DNA of 11,286 nt from an uncultured Collinsella sp. GTDB lineage: Bacteria > Actinomycetota > Coriobacteriia > Coriobacteriales > Coriobacteriaceae. Made by a program: the position numbers and the translations under genes. Below are positions 1-7,218 of the stretch, piece by piece. Numbering within the stretch: the first letter of the stretch is position 1; the number at the start of each line of letters is the position of its first letter. The notes under the pieces are model-generated. The model had not been told where the DNA came from, searched no databases, and saw only the letters and a program-made list of their open reading frames with translations. The stretch is from contig UQWS01000036.1 in NCBI GenBank assembly GCA_900544875.1, forward strand, positions 1 to 11,286. Direction: 5' to 3'.

Positions 1-41
1 GCAAATGGCGGGATTGCGTTGGCATGATTGGTTGTTGAGCG

Positions 42-1055
42 TTGGTCAAAATGGTTGTTTTTACAGTAGCGCTAACACAGGAGATGTACGTGTGCGGCGT
101 GTCCACCCGCAAGGTCGAGCGCGTGGCGTCCAGGCTGGGCATATCCTCGCTGTCGAGCTCGGAGGTCTCGAGCCTCTGCTCCGACCTCGACGCCGAGGTG
201 GCGGAGTTCCGCCGCCGCGACCTGTCGGGCACGCCGTGCTGCTACCTGTGGCTCGACGCCACCTACATGAGCTGCAGGGTCGGCTCGTCGGTCGTCTCGC
301 AGGGCGTCGTGACCGCGATCGGGCTGGGCGCCGACGGGCGCAAGCACTTCCTGGGCTGCGACGTGGTCGACACCGAGAGCGAGGACTCCTGGGCGGCATT
401 CCTCGGCGGGCTGCGCGAGCGCGGGCTGGCCGGCGTCCGCCTCGTGGTCTCCGACAGCCACGCCGGGCTCGTGGCCGCCGTCTCGCGCCTGTTCCAGGGC
501 TGCGCCTGGCAGCGCTGCGTGACGCACCTGCAGCGCAACCTCCAGAGCGCCTGCTCGGGCAGGCCCGAGGACTCCAAGGCGGCCGTCAGGGACCTCGTGC
601 ACGCCGCGGTCTACCAGGACGACCCCGACCTCGCGCGCTGCGTGTGGGCCGAGGCGGCGCCCTGGGTGGCGTCGGTGTCCGCCAGGGCCGGCGAGGTCTT
701 CGAGCGGGCCGAGGACTCCGCGCTGGCGTTCACGGCCTTCCCCAGGGCGCACTGGGCCAAGCTCCGCACCAACAACGTCCAGGAGCGCGCCAACCGCGAG
801 ATCAAGCGCCGCTACAGGGTCGTGCAGTCCTTCCCCTCGAGGGAGTCGATGCTGCGCCTGACGTGCGCGAGCCTCATGGAGACCGAGGGGCAGTGGTCCC
901 AGCAGCGCGTGTTCTCCGAGGCCTCGGCCGCCGAGGGCTTCGCCGGGCCCGCGGACAGGCCTGCCCCGACAGAGGGGAGGCGCCGCGCGCTCGGGCGGCG
1001 CGCCGGGGAGATAGTGGACGAGATAGTCGAGAGGCACGGTCTCAAGAAGGAGTAA
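42..1055 (+). pseudogene. IS256-family (mutator-type) transposase, N-terminally truncated
   Basis: DDE transposase of the IS256/mutator family, which normally moves the element by a copy-out mechanism. Family segments are visible in order (numbering from the TTG at 42): QEMYVCGVSTRKV (13-25), LWLDATY with the first Asp (72), VVSDSHAGL with the second Asp (138), CVTHLQRNL, and ERANREIKRR with the catalytic Glu (248 or 253), followed by the FP motif. At 337 residues it is about 60-80 shorter than typical members (390-420), and the lacking part is the N-terminal DNA-binding region. A TGA at 36-38 closes the frame just upstream, so the missing part is not simply out of view. The first codons, up to about 83, are AT-rich, unlike the rest. 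Start sites at 42 (TTG) or 51 (ATG) are fortuitous. Most likely a pseudogene. Confidence 0.8.
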
Positions 1056-1116
1056 CATCGGGACTTGCAGCGACGGACCTCAGGACGCTCTTACACCACG
1101 TCTGCGCGCGCGACCC
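60..1116 (+). mobile_element. Remnant of an IS256-family insertion sequence (left end missing)
   Basis: A GC-rich block carries an IS256-type transposase and, downstream of it, a right-terminal-repeat-like sequence. No matching left-end repeat is present in the first 80 bases. Composition changes abruptly at about 60-85, from AT-rich DNA of non-IS character to GC-rich transposase sequence. I infer a copy truncated at its left end by deletion or recombination. Without a left end, no target-site duplication can be checked. The element is probably immobile unless a related intact copy acts on it in trans. Confidence 0.75.
1090..1116 (+). repeat. Putative right terminal inverted repeat of the IS256-type element
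   Basis: The stretch beginning cttacaccacgtctg and ending in cgaccc lies 35 bases past the transposase stop. It resembles the TTACACCAC-type right ends seen in IS256-family elements. The assignment rests on resemblance and position alone, because the partner left repeat is not in the window. Confidence 0.55.
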
Positions 1117-1260
1117 ATATCTAGGCCGCAATGAGGTCGTTTGGGGCAGTTTTGGCTGTTACTAAAAAGGTGACAGTACTCATATTTGCCATTTTTTGTC
1201 CACGGGGCCTTGAGGGAGGGCGTCAATCAGGTCCCAGGGGAGGCGGTTCGAGGGCTGCAA
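1117..1260. other. Non-coding spacer, AT-rich in part, with a small dyad
   Basis: No convincing coding sequence lies between the IS right end and the terminator. The part at about 1145-1200 is unusually AT-rich for this window. It contains a 7-bp dyad, ctgttac (1156-1162) against gtgacag (1170-1176), with one G-T pair and an A-rich loop. It could be a fragment of a dispersed repeat or of the sequence into which the IS inserted. No function is assigned. Confidence 0.4.
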
Positions 1261-1298
1261 AACAAAAACGGGGACGCAGATTGTCCTGCGTCCCCGTT
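1261..1298 (-). terminator. Rho-independent terminator of the marR-ABC exporter operon
   Basis: A perfect 13-bp stem, aacggggacgcag (1267-1279) with ctgcgtccccgtt (1286-1298), encloses a 6-nt loop. On the minus strand the hairpin is followed by a run of five T and further T-rich sequence (complement of 1261-1268). That is the right arrangement to stop transcripts coming from the ABC gene that ends at 1330. Confidence 0.9.
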
Positions 1299-1329
1299 CT
1301 CGGGCGTTATTCGTTCCCTGCGGCAGAAT

Positions 1330-3186
1330 TTACGCCGCTTCGTCGAACTGCGAATTGTACAGGTCGGCGTAGAAGCCGCCTTGGGCGAGCAGCTCGTCGT
1401 GCGTGCCCTTCTCGACGATGTCGCCGTCGCGAATCACCAAGATCACGTCGGCGTTGCGGATCGTGGACAGGCGATGTGCGATGACAAAGCTCGTGCGGCC
1501 CTGCATCAGCGCATCCATGGCGCGCTGGATGAGCTCCTCGGTGCGGGTATCGACGTTGGAGGTCGCCTCGTCCAAAATCAGCGCCGGACGGTCGGCTAAA
1601 ATGGCGCGGGCGATGGTCACGAGCTGGCGCTGACCCTGCGACAGGTTAGTGCCCTCCTCGTTGATCATAAAGTCGTAGCCACCGGCGAGCGTATGGATAA
1701 AGTGGTCGCAGCGTGCGGCGCGTGCGGCGGCCTCGACCTCGGCGTCGGTCGCATCGGGGCGTCCGTAGCGGATGTTCTCGCGGATGGTGCCGTTAAACAG
1801 CCAGGTGTCCTGCAGCACCATGGCAAACTCGCCGCGCAGCGCCGCGCGGTCCCAGTCGCGCACGTCGACGCCTTCGACGCGCAGCGAACCGCCGTCCACG
1901 TCGTAAAAGCGCTGCAGCAGCTTAATGAGCGTGGTCTTGCCGGCGCCGGTGGGGCCGACGATGGCAATGGTTTGGCCGGGCTGCGCCTCGCAGCTAAAGT
2001 CGTGGATGATGGTCTTGTCGGGCGTGTAGCCAAACTTGACATGGTCAAACTCAACGTGGCCGGGGCGCTTCTCGGGAATCTGGGCGTCGGCCTTTTGCTC
2101 CTCCTCGGGCGCGGCGAGGAACTCAAAGACGCGCTCGGTGGCAGCGGCCATCGACTGCATCGTGTTGCTCACGTTGCCCAGCTGCTGCACCGGCTGCGTA
2201 AAGTTGCGCACGTACTGGATAAAGCTCTGGATGTCGCCGGGCGTGGCATTGCCGGTCAGCGCGAGCTGTGCGCCCACCACGACAACGCCCACGTAGCCCA
2301 TGTTGCCCACCAAGCTCATAAGCGGCATCATCAGGCCCGATAGGAACTGCGAGCGCCAGCCACTAATAAAGAGACGGTCGTTTTGACGGTCGAACTCCTC
2401 GATTGAGGCCTCGGCGCGGTCGAACACCTGAATAACGTTCTGGCCGGCAAAGTCCTCCTCGATAATGCCGTTGACGGCGCCCAGGACTTGCTGTTGCTCG
2501 CGGAAGTACGGCTGCGAGAAGTGAATCATCACGGTCAGGATAATCGCGGCAGCCGGCAGCGTGAGCACGGTGACGCCGGTGAGCGGCAGACTGATCGACA
2601 GCATCATGACGAGCACGCCGATAATCTGCGTCACCGATGTGATGAGTTGTGTCACGCTCTGGTTGAGTGACTGACCCAGCGTGTCGACATCGTTGGTGAT
2701 GCGGCTGAGCACGTCGCCCTTGCTGTGGCCGTTGAAGTAGCTCATCGGCACGACAGCGATCTTGGCGGCGATCTCCTTGCGCATGCGGTAGCAGATCTTT
2801 TGCGTGACGCCGGTCATGAGCCAGCCCTGGATGAGGCCGCAGACAGAGCTTGCCAGATACAGGCAGAGCAAAAAGCCGAGCGTCTTGGCGATCCAGGCAA
2901 AGTCAACGTCGCCGGTACCGTTGACCTTGGCAACCAGGCCCTCGAACAGCTTGGTCGTAACCTGGCCGAGCACCTTGGGCCCCACAATGTTAAAGATGAC
3001 CGAGCATACGGCAAAGGCGACGGCGGCAAACACGGCAATCTTGTGCTGGCCGATATAGCCGAGCAGCTGCCTCATGGTGCCCTTAAAGTCCTTGGCCTTT
3101 TCGCCGCGGCCCATACCACCCATGCGGCCCATGGGACCGCGCCGGCGGGTGGGCTTGGGAATCTGAGTCTTGGTCTCGTCTGCCAT
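1330..3186 (-). CDS. ABC exporter half-transporter, canonical ATPase subunit of a heterodimer
   Basis: A 618-residue membrane-domain plus ATPase fusion of the multidrug/lipid exporter type (BmrCD/LmrCD/TM287-288 class). After a Met/Gly/Arg-rich cytoplasmic N-terminus (about 17-30) come six predicted membrane helices, the first at about 50-70 and the second at about 100-122. The nucleotide-binding domain has Walker A GPTGAGKTT (Lys417), Q-loop VLQDTWLF, signature LSQGQ (515-519, Gln replacing the usual Gly at 517), Walker B ILDEATS with catalytic Glu540, and switch His571. The start ATG has a strong AAGGAGG nine bases upstream and overlaps the stop of the preceding gene by one base (TAATG), so the two are translationally coupled. 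Glu and His are kept here while its partner has lost both; the partner carries the standard signature. This subunit should therefore supply the hydrolytic Walker motifs. The substrate cannot be read from the sequence. Confidence 0.93.
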   Translation of the reverse strand: MADETKTQIPKPTRRRGPMGRMGGMGRGEKAKDFKGTMRQLLGYIGQHKIAVFAAVAFAVCSVIFNIVGPKVLGQVTTKLFEGLVAKVNGTGDVDFAWIAKTLGFLLCLYLASSVCGLIQGWLMTGVTQKICYRMRKEIAAKIAVVPMSYFNGHSKGDVLSRITNDVDTLGQSLNQSVTQLITSVTQIIGVLVMMLSISLPLTGVTVLTLPAAAIILTVMIHFSQPYFREQQQVLGAVNGIIEEDFAGQNVIQVFDRAEASIEEFDRQNDRLFISGWRSQFLSGLMMPLMSLVGNMGYVGVVVVGAQLALTGNATPGDIQSFIQYVRNFTQPVQQLGNVSNTMQSMAAATERVFEFLAAPEEEQKADAQIPEKRPGHVEFDHVKFGYTPDKTIIHDFSCEAQPGQTIAIVGPTGAGKTTLIKLLQRFYDVDGGSLRVEGVDVRDWDRAALRGEFAMVLQDTWLFNGTIRENIRYGRPDATDAEVEAAARAARCDHFIHTLAGGYDFMINEEGTNLSQGQRQLVTIARAILADRPALILDEATSNVDTRTEELIQRAMDALMQGRTSFVIAHRLSTIRNADVILVIRDGDIVEKGTHDELLAQGGFYADLYNSQFDEAA

Positions 3187-5552
3187 TAGCGCTCGCCTCC
3201 TTCCATGACGGCTTCAATCTCTTCTTGGGTAAGCCCCAACTCCTCGGCGGAAAGCTGCGACTGTGCGATCTCCAGGTATGCCGGGCAGTTGTGCAGCAGT
3301 TCCTCGTGCGTGCCGGTGCCCACTACGTGGCCGTCGTCGAGCACGATGATCTGATCGGCGTGCATGATGGTCGCGATGCGCTGGGCCACGACCACGAGCG
3401 CGGCGTCGGTAACGTTTTTGGCAAGCTCCTCGCGCAGGCGCGCGTCGGTCTTGTAGTCGAGGGCGCTAAACGAGTCATCGAACACCACGACCTCGGGCTT
3501 TTTGGCCAACGCGCGGGCGATGGCCAGGCGCTGGCGCTGACCGCCCGAGACATTGGAGCCGCCCTGGCTTATAGGGGAGTCGTACCCGTCCTCGCGCTCG
3601 GCGATAAAGTCCTCCGCCTGGGCGACGCGTGCTGCCTGGCGCATATCCTCGTCACTCACCATGTCGCCGGCAAACTTGAGGTTGCTCTCGACGGTGCCCG
3701 AGAACAGGCGTCCCTGCTGCGGGATATAGCCAATGCGGCGGCGTAGCTCGGAAAGGGTCATATCGCGCACATCGATGCCGTCGAGCGAAATGCTGCCGCC
3801 CGTGACGTCGTACAGGCGCGGAATCAGCTGCACAAGTGTGGACTTGCCCGAGCCCGTGGAACCAATGATGCCGAGCATCTGACCGGCGTGCGTGGTGAAG
3901 TTTACGCCGCTGATGACGTCGGCGCGGGCATCGGGATACTGGAAGCTCACGTCGCGGAAGGTGAGCTCACCGCGCGGCGCGCTGGCCGCGGGCAGTTTGG
4001 GCGAGACAGGGTCGTTGATGCTGGTGGGGCAAGTGATGACCTCTTCCACGCGCTCGGCTGCGACCTCGGCGCGGGGCAGGATAACCGAAACCATGGTGAG
4101 GATCATAAACGCCATGACGATCTGCATGGTGTAGGAGATAAACGCCATCATGTTGCCGACCTGCATCACGCCGTCGGACACGCCCTGCGCGCCAAACCAG
4201 ACGATAAGTACGGTGATGCAGTTCATGACGAGCATCATGAGTGGCATCATAAAGCTCATGGCGCGGTTGGTGTAGAGCTGCGTGGTCATCAGGTCGAGCG
4301 AAGCCTTGTCAAAACGCTCGAGCTCATGCTCCTCGCGGTTGAATGAGCGGATGGGCATAAGGCCGTCGAGCAGCTCACGGGCGGTAAGGTTCACGCGGTC
4401 AACAAAGCTCTGCATCTTTTTGAACTTGGGCATGGTGAGGCCCATGAGCACGCCGACGACGGCCGAAACCGCGATGATGGCCACAGCGATGGTCCACTCA
4501 AGGCCGGTGTGGTTGGCCAGGACGCGCATGACGGCGACGATGCCCATGACGGGGGCCATCAGGCACATGCGGATAAACAGAGTTGCGGCCATCTGAATCT
4601 GCTGAATGTCGTTGGTGCAGCGGGTAATGAGCGAGGCCTGGCTAAATTTGCCCACCTCGGCCGGCGAGAAGTGCATAACCTTGTTGAAGGTCTCGCGGCG
4701 CAGGTCGCGGGCGATGGAGCAGGCGGTGCGCGAAGCCACGGCACCGGTCAGGATGGTGGCGACCAGCGAGATTAGGCACAGACCAAACATCGTGGTCGCC
4801 ATGCGGCCCAGGTAGGCGTTCTGCACGTCGGCGGGGTCGATGCCCTGCGCCTTGTACTCGTCTTGCACATAGCTCACGGCGCGTTGGGTCACGATGGAGC
4901 CCGACATGGAGCCCATTTTGTCCGCCATATCGTTGGCGCCCTCGACGAGCTTGCCCTGGTCGATTAGGCCGCCTTCAACGCCTAGACGCAGGCTCTTCAT
5001 GGTGATCTTGCCACCGTCGGCATCAATCTGTTTTTGCATGTTCTGCGCCGCAGCGGCCTTCTGCTGCATCTCGGCGAGTTGCTCGGGCGTCATCGCCGCC
5101 ATCTGCTCGGGCGTGGGCATGGCCTGGGCGCCGCTGTTGTCTTTCTCACCGGACGTGCCCATCATGTCACCCATGGAGTTGGCGTCAATACCCTGGTTGA
5201 ACGAAAGGACGACAGTCTCGGGCAGGCTCATGATGTCGGCAATCTTGCCGCCGTCGGCACGCTCCTCCTCGGTGCCCTTGTACGTTCGAATGCCGTTATT
5301 GTCCGCCTTGCTAAACACGGCCTCCACAGCCTTGGCGTCCTTGGAGCTCATGAAGAGTTCGAGGTCGTCGAGCGATTCGGCGCGAATGGTGTCGGGCACG
5401 GGCGAGGCGATGCCGCCTTGCTGCACGCCCACGTCGACGATATCGCTCATGTAGGTAGGCAGTGCCAGATCGGCGTTGCAGCTGATTACGATAAGTACGA
5501 TAGCTGCGAACAGTGCCAGGACATGCTTTTTAAAGAGCTTGAGAATCCTCAC
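3186..5552 (-). CDS. ABC exporter half-transporter, degenerate ATPase subunit with large extracytoplasmic insertion
   Basis: A 788-residue membrane-domain plus ATPase fusion, well above the usual 570-620. Helix 1 (about 9-29) is followed by a hydrophilic segment (about 45-250) before helix 2 (about 252-272). Topology places this roughly 200-residue insertion outside the membrane. It includes a Met/Ala/Gln-rich, probably helical stretch (143-176) with a tandem TPEQxAxM unit. The ATPase domain has Walker A GSTGSGKST (Lys570) and a standard signature VSGGQ (668-672). However, Walker B reads VVVFDDSFSALD, with Asp693 where the catalytic Glu should be, and the switch His is Gln724 (AQRIAT). This is the known pattern of the degenerate half of heterodimeric exporters. 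The start is GTG, inside a GTGA overlap with the marR stop, and AAAGGAGA lies upstream. The insertion is the odd part; it could bind substrate or a partner outside the cell. Confidence 0.93.
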   Translation of the reverse strand: MRILKLFKKHVLALFAAIVLIVISCNADLALPTYMSDIVDVGVQQGGIASPVPDTIRAESLDDLELFMSSKDAKAVEAVFSKADNNGIRTYKGTEEERADGGKIADIMSLPETVVLSFNQGIDANSMGDMMGTSGEKDNSGAQAMPTPEQMAAMTPEQLAEMQQKAAAAQNMQKQIDADGGKITMKSLRLGVEGGLIDQGKLVEGANDMADKMGSMSGSIVTQRAVSYVQDEYKAQGIDPADVQNAYLGRMATTMFGLCLISLVATILTGAVASRTACSIARDLRRETFNKVMHFSPAEVGKFSQASLITRCTNDIQQIQMAATLFIRMCLMAPVMGIVAVMRVLANHTGLEWTIAVAIIAVSAVVGVLMGLTMPKFKKMQSFVDRVNLTARELLDGLMPIRSFNREEHELERFDKASLDLMTTQLYTNRAMSFMMPLMMLVMNCITVLIVWFGAQGVSDGVMQVGNMMAFISYTMQIVMAFMILTMVSVILPRAEVAAERVEEVITCPTSINDPVSPKLPAASAPRGELTFRDVSFQYPDARADVISGVNFTTHAGQMLGIIGSTGSGKSTLVQLIPRLYDVTGGSISLDGIDVRDMTLSELRRRIGYIPQQGRLFSGTVESNLKFAGDMVSDEDMRQAARVAQAEDFIAEREDGYDSPISQGGSNVSGGQRQRLAIARALAKKPEVVVFDDSFSALDYKTDARLREELAKNVTDAALVVVAQRIATIMHADQIIVLDDGHVVGTGTHEELLHNCPAYLEIAQSQLSAEELGLTQEEIEAVMEGGER

Positions 5553-5998
5553 TCGGCATCTCTCCTTTCTTGATTGCGGTCGATAATTTCGTTGGCACGT
5601 CTAAGAAGGCGCACCATCTCTTGGGTATCTGTTTCGCCGAGCTGCTCGAGGAAAGCCGCGGTGCGCTCCTCGAATTCCCGGCGTTTGATTTCGAGATCCT
5701 GGAATCCCTTGTCGGTCACTATGACGTGTACGCGACGACGGTCGGTCTTTGAGTGCTCGCGCTCAATCCAACCCTTGGCCTCGAGGGCGCGCAAGATATT
5801 GGCGATGCGGGCGCTCGAGACCCAGGCACGATCGGCGAGTTCGCTCGGCGTGAGCGAACCGCCAGCGAGCATGAGGGCGCGCATGACGGCCATCTCGCCG
5901 CTGAGAGCTTTGTCCACAAAGCGCGAAACGCGCTGGTGAATGCCGCCAAACTCAGTAAGGAGCTGACGTCCAAGCTCATGGAAATCGGTATCTTCCAC
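5549..5998 (-). CDS. MarR-family transcriptional regulator
   Basis: A 149-residue winged helix-turn-helix protein. The DNA-binding region is LTPSELADRAWVSSARIANI (recognition helix) followed by the wing, with the family's DRRR motif (EREHSKTDRRRVHVIVTDKG region). Flanking N- and C-terminal helices fit the MarR dimerisation arms, and the length is typical. The GTG start has a purine-rich AGGGG six bases upstream. Its TGA stop overlaps the GTG of the exporter gene by four bases (GTGA), so regulator and exporter are one operon. By family precedent it would repress its own operon and release it when a small ligand binds. A 9-bp inverted repeat covering its start codon is a candidate control site. 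The ligand is unknown. Confidence 0.9.
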   Translation of the reverse strand: MEDTDFHELGRQLLTEFGGIHQRVSRFVDKALSGEMAVMRALMLAGGSLTPSELADRAWVSSARIANILRALEAKGWIEREHSKTDRRRVHVIVTDKGFQDLEIKRREFEERTAAFLEQLGETDTQEMVRLLRRANEIIDRNQERRDAE

Positions 5999-6032
5999 CG
6001 AAAACCCCTAACACTAGAAACTATTTTCGGTG
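5996..6032 (-). promoter_or_regulatory. Inverted repeat over the marR start codon, candidate operator or leader hairpin
   Basis: The perfect arms caccgaaaa (5996-6004) and ttttcggtg (6024-6032) are separated by 19 bases. The left arm contains the GTG start of marR. As DNA it could be an operator for autoregulation, although the spacing is longer than in most MarR sites. As RNA it would pair the start codon and place the AGGGG ribosome site in the loop. Direct evidence is limited to the symmetry and its position. Confidence 0.45.
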
Positions 6033-6070
6033 AAAGATGATACCCCTGCACGCGCGCCCTATACGGAAGA

Positions 6071-6166
6071 TTTTTGGGACATGCCTAGAAAACTGCCTTT
6101 AGGCGATCTCCGTACACCATCGGTGCCAGCAAAGTTAGGGGCAGATCTCTAGGCATGTCCCAAAAA
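6071..6166. repeat. 96-bp MITE-like element with 19-bp perfect terminal inverted repeats
   Basis: The arm tttttgggacatgcctaga (6071-6089) is perfectly complementary to tctaggcatgtcccaaaaa (6148-6166). Inside, after a 3x3 internal loop, ctgcc (6093-6097) pairs with ggcag (6140-6144). Pairing continues through t-t-t-a/t-a-g-g, partly by wobble, and the tip holds a small cacc/ggtg hairpin (6115-6118/6122-6125). The whole segment could fold into one long hairpin on either strand. No T-run follows either side, so it is not a classical terminator. No clear target duplication was seen. It may be a non-autonomous element, a REP-like repeat or a structured RNA between two divergent genes. Confidence 0.6.
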
Positions 6167-6314
6167 CTACCTGGTTGCTAGGCAATATAAAGAACGCCTA
6201 AAGAATTAAAATCATTCAAGAATTGCAGCGTTTCAAAGAACTATTATGCCCGCGGTTAGGCGAGGGGTTGTCACCACCATGACGACTGGGACTCATTTAT
6301 CGCCACGTGCGATG

Positions 6315-6358
6315 CTCCAACTTCCCGCAAGGAGACACCTGAATCAAGGGGGTTGGAG
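6315..6358 (+). promoter_or_regulatory. Leader hairpin that would mask the ribosome binding site of the SDR gene
   Basis: The sequence ctccaacttcc (6315-6325) can pair with ggggg-ttggag (6348-6358) in an 11-pair stem that includes two G-U pairs. The 3' arm contains most of the AAGGGGG ribosome site (6346-6352), which sits eight bases before the ATG at 6361. A second AAGGAG (6329-6334) lies in the loop without a start codon at a useful distance. This arrangement suggests translational control, but no known riboswitch class is recognised. The rest of 6167-6314 holds no gene. Confidence 0.4.
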
Positions 6359-6360
6359 TC

Positions 6361-7110
6361 ATGGCATTTGACTTCACGGGCAAAACCGCGATCGTTACCG
6401 GCGGCACTCAGGGCATTGGCCTCGAGATTGCCAAGGGCATCGTTGCGGGCGGCGGACATGTCGCGCTCATCGCAAGGAACGCTGCTAAGGGCGAGGCCGC
6501 GGTGGCCGAGCTTGGCGAGGGCAACAAGTTCTATCAGCTCGATGTCGCCGATGCACCCAAGGCGCGCGAGACTGTCGAGCAGATTTTTACGGACCTGCCG
6601 CAAACCAACATCCTGATCAACTGCGCTGGCGTCATCAGCACCAAGAAGTTCGATGAGATCGATGACACCGAGTGGCGTCGCACCATCGACATCAACCTCA
6701 ACGGCACCTTTACCATGATGAACGCCGTGTACCCGCACTTTAAGGCGGCCCATGCCGGCACTATCGTCAACGTGAGCTCTGTCGCTGGCAAGATCGGTGG
6801 CGGCCTGCTCGGCACCGCGGCCTACGCGAGCTCTAAGGCCGGTGTCAACGGCCTGACCAAGGCAGTCGCCAAGGAAGGCGGCAAGTTTGGCGTCCGCTGT
6901 AACGCCGTGTGCCCGTCGCTCACGTTGACCGATATGACCTCGATTCTCTCTGACGAGAACTCTCAGCGTATCATCAACGGTATTCCTCTGGGCCGCGCCG
7001 CCCAGGCCAGCGAGCCTGCGCAGATGGTGCTGTTCTTCGCTTCCGACCTCGCCAGCTTCGTGAACGGCGAGATCGGTGACTGCGACGGTGGCATCGTCCT
7101 GGACGGGTAA
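6361..7110 (+). CDS. Short-chain dehydrogenase/reductase (SDR), probably sugar-acid oxidoreductase
   Basis: A 249-residue classical SDR, a cytoplasmic NAD(P)-dependent oxidoreductase with one Rossmann domain. It shows the nucleotide motif TGGTQGIG (13-20), the NAG-type motif written NCAG (87-90, Cys where Asn is usual), Asn112, catalytic Ser139/Ser140 in NVSS, and Tyr155 with Lys159 in YASSK. The residue after strand beta-2 is Arg39 (ALIARN) with no preceding Asp, which favours NADP(H); this is an inference. A KdgT-type permease lies next to it, so a role like KduD (2-dehydro-3-deoxygluconate 5-dehydrogenase) or another keto-sugar-acid reductase is plausible. SDR substrates cannot be assigned from motifs, and FabG-like or gluconate 5-dehydrogenase activity remains open. 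The start is set by AAGGGGG eight bases upstream. A terminator follows the gene. Confidence 0.85.
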   Translation: MAFDFTGKTAIVTGGTQGIGLEIAKGIVAGGGHVALIARNAAKGEAAVAELGEGNKFYQLDVADAPKARETVEQIFTDLPQTNILINCAGVISTKKFDEIDDTEWRRTIDINLNGTFTMMNAVYPHFKAAHAGTIVNVSSVAGKIGGGLLGTAAYASSKAGVNGLTKAVAKEGGKFGVRCNAVCPSLTLTDMTSILSDENSQRIINGIPLGRAAQASEPAQMVLFFASDLASFVNGEIGDCDGGIVLDG

Positions 7111-7129
7111 TACCCCACGACGATTATTC

Positions 7130-7169
7130 GGCGACGGCTCCTGCGACTCGGGACCGTCGCCTTCTTTCT
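7130..7169 (+). terminator. Rho-independent terminator after the SDR gene
   Basis: An 8-bp stem, ggcgacgg (7130-7137) with ccgtcgcc (7154-7161), can be extended inward by tcc/gga pairs and is followed by the T-rich ttctttct. It lies 20 bases after the SDR stop and before the permease gene. It should separate or attenuate transcription between the two. Confidence 0.75.
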
Positions 7170-7193
7170 GATATAGGCGCGTGCGGCTACGAT
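7165..7193 (+). promoter_or_regulatory. Weak candidate promoter for the permease gene
   Basis: TTTCTG (7165-7170), a 17-base spacer and TACGAT (7188-7193) form a loose sigma-70-like pair, placed so that a short leader would precede the ATG at 7219. The -35 match is poor. The call rests mainly on the terminator just upstream, which makes a separate promoter likely. Confidence 0.3.
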
Positions 7194-7218
7194 TCGCATG
7201 CATCCAAAGGAGATATAT

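Noticed and set aside
5..1165. 386-residue open frame on the plus strand across the IS region
   Set aside because: It is in another frame from the clear IS256 transposase motifs and is mostly Arg, Gly and Ala, typical of a GC-rich shadow frame.
6071..6166. The long inverted repeat as a bidirectional terminator
   Set aside because: On both strands the bases just after the hairpin are A-rich or mixed, not T-rich, and the arms are too far apart for a typical intrinsic terminator.
6213..6224. Twelve-base word cattcaagaatt shared with 8632-8643 in the pfl leader
   Set aside because: Both copies lie in leader regions, but a few shared 12-base words are expected by chance in 11 kb and the flanks do not align.
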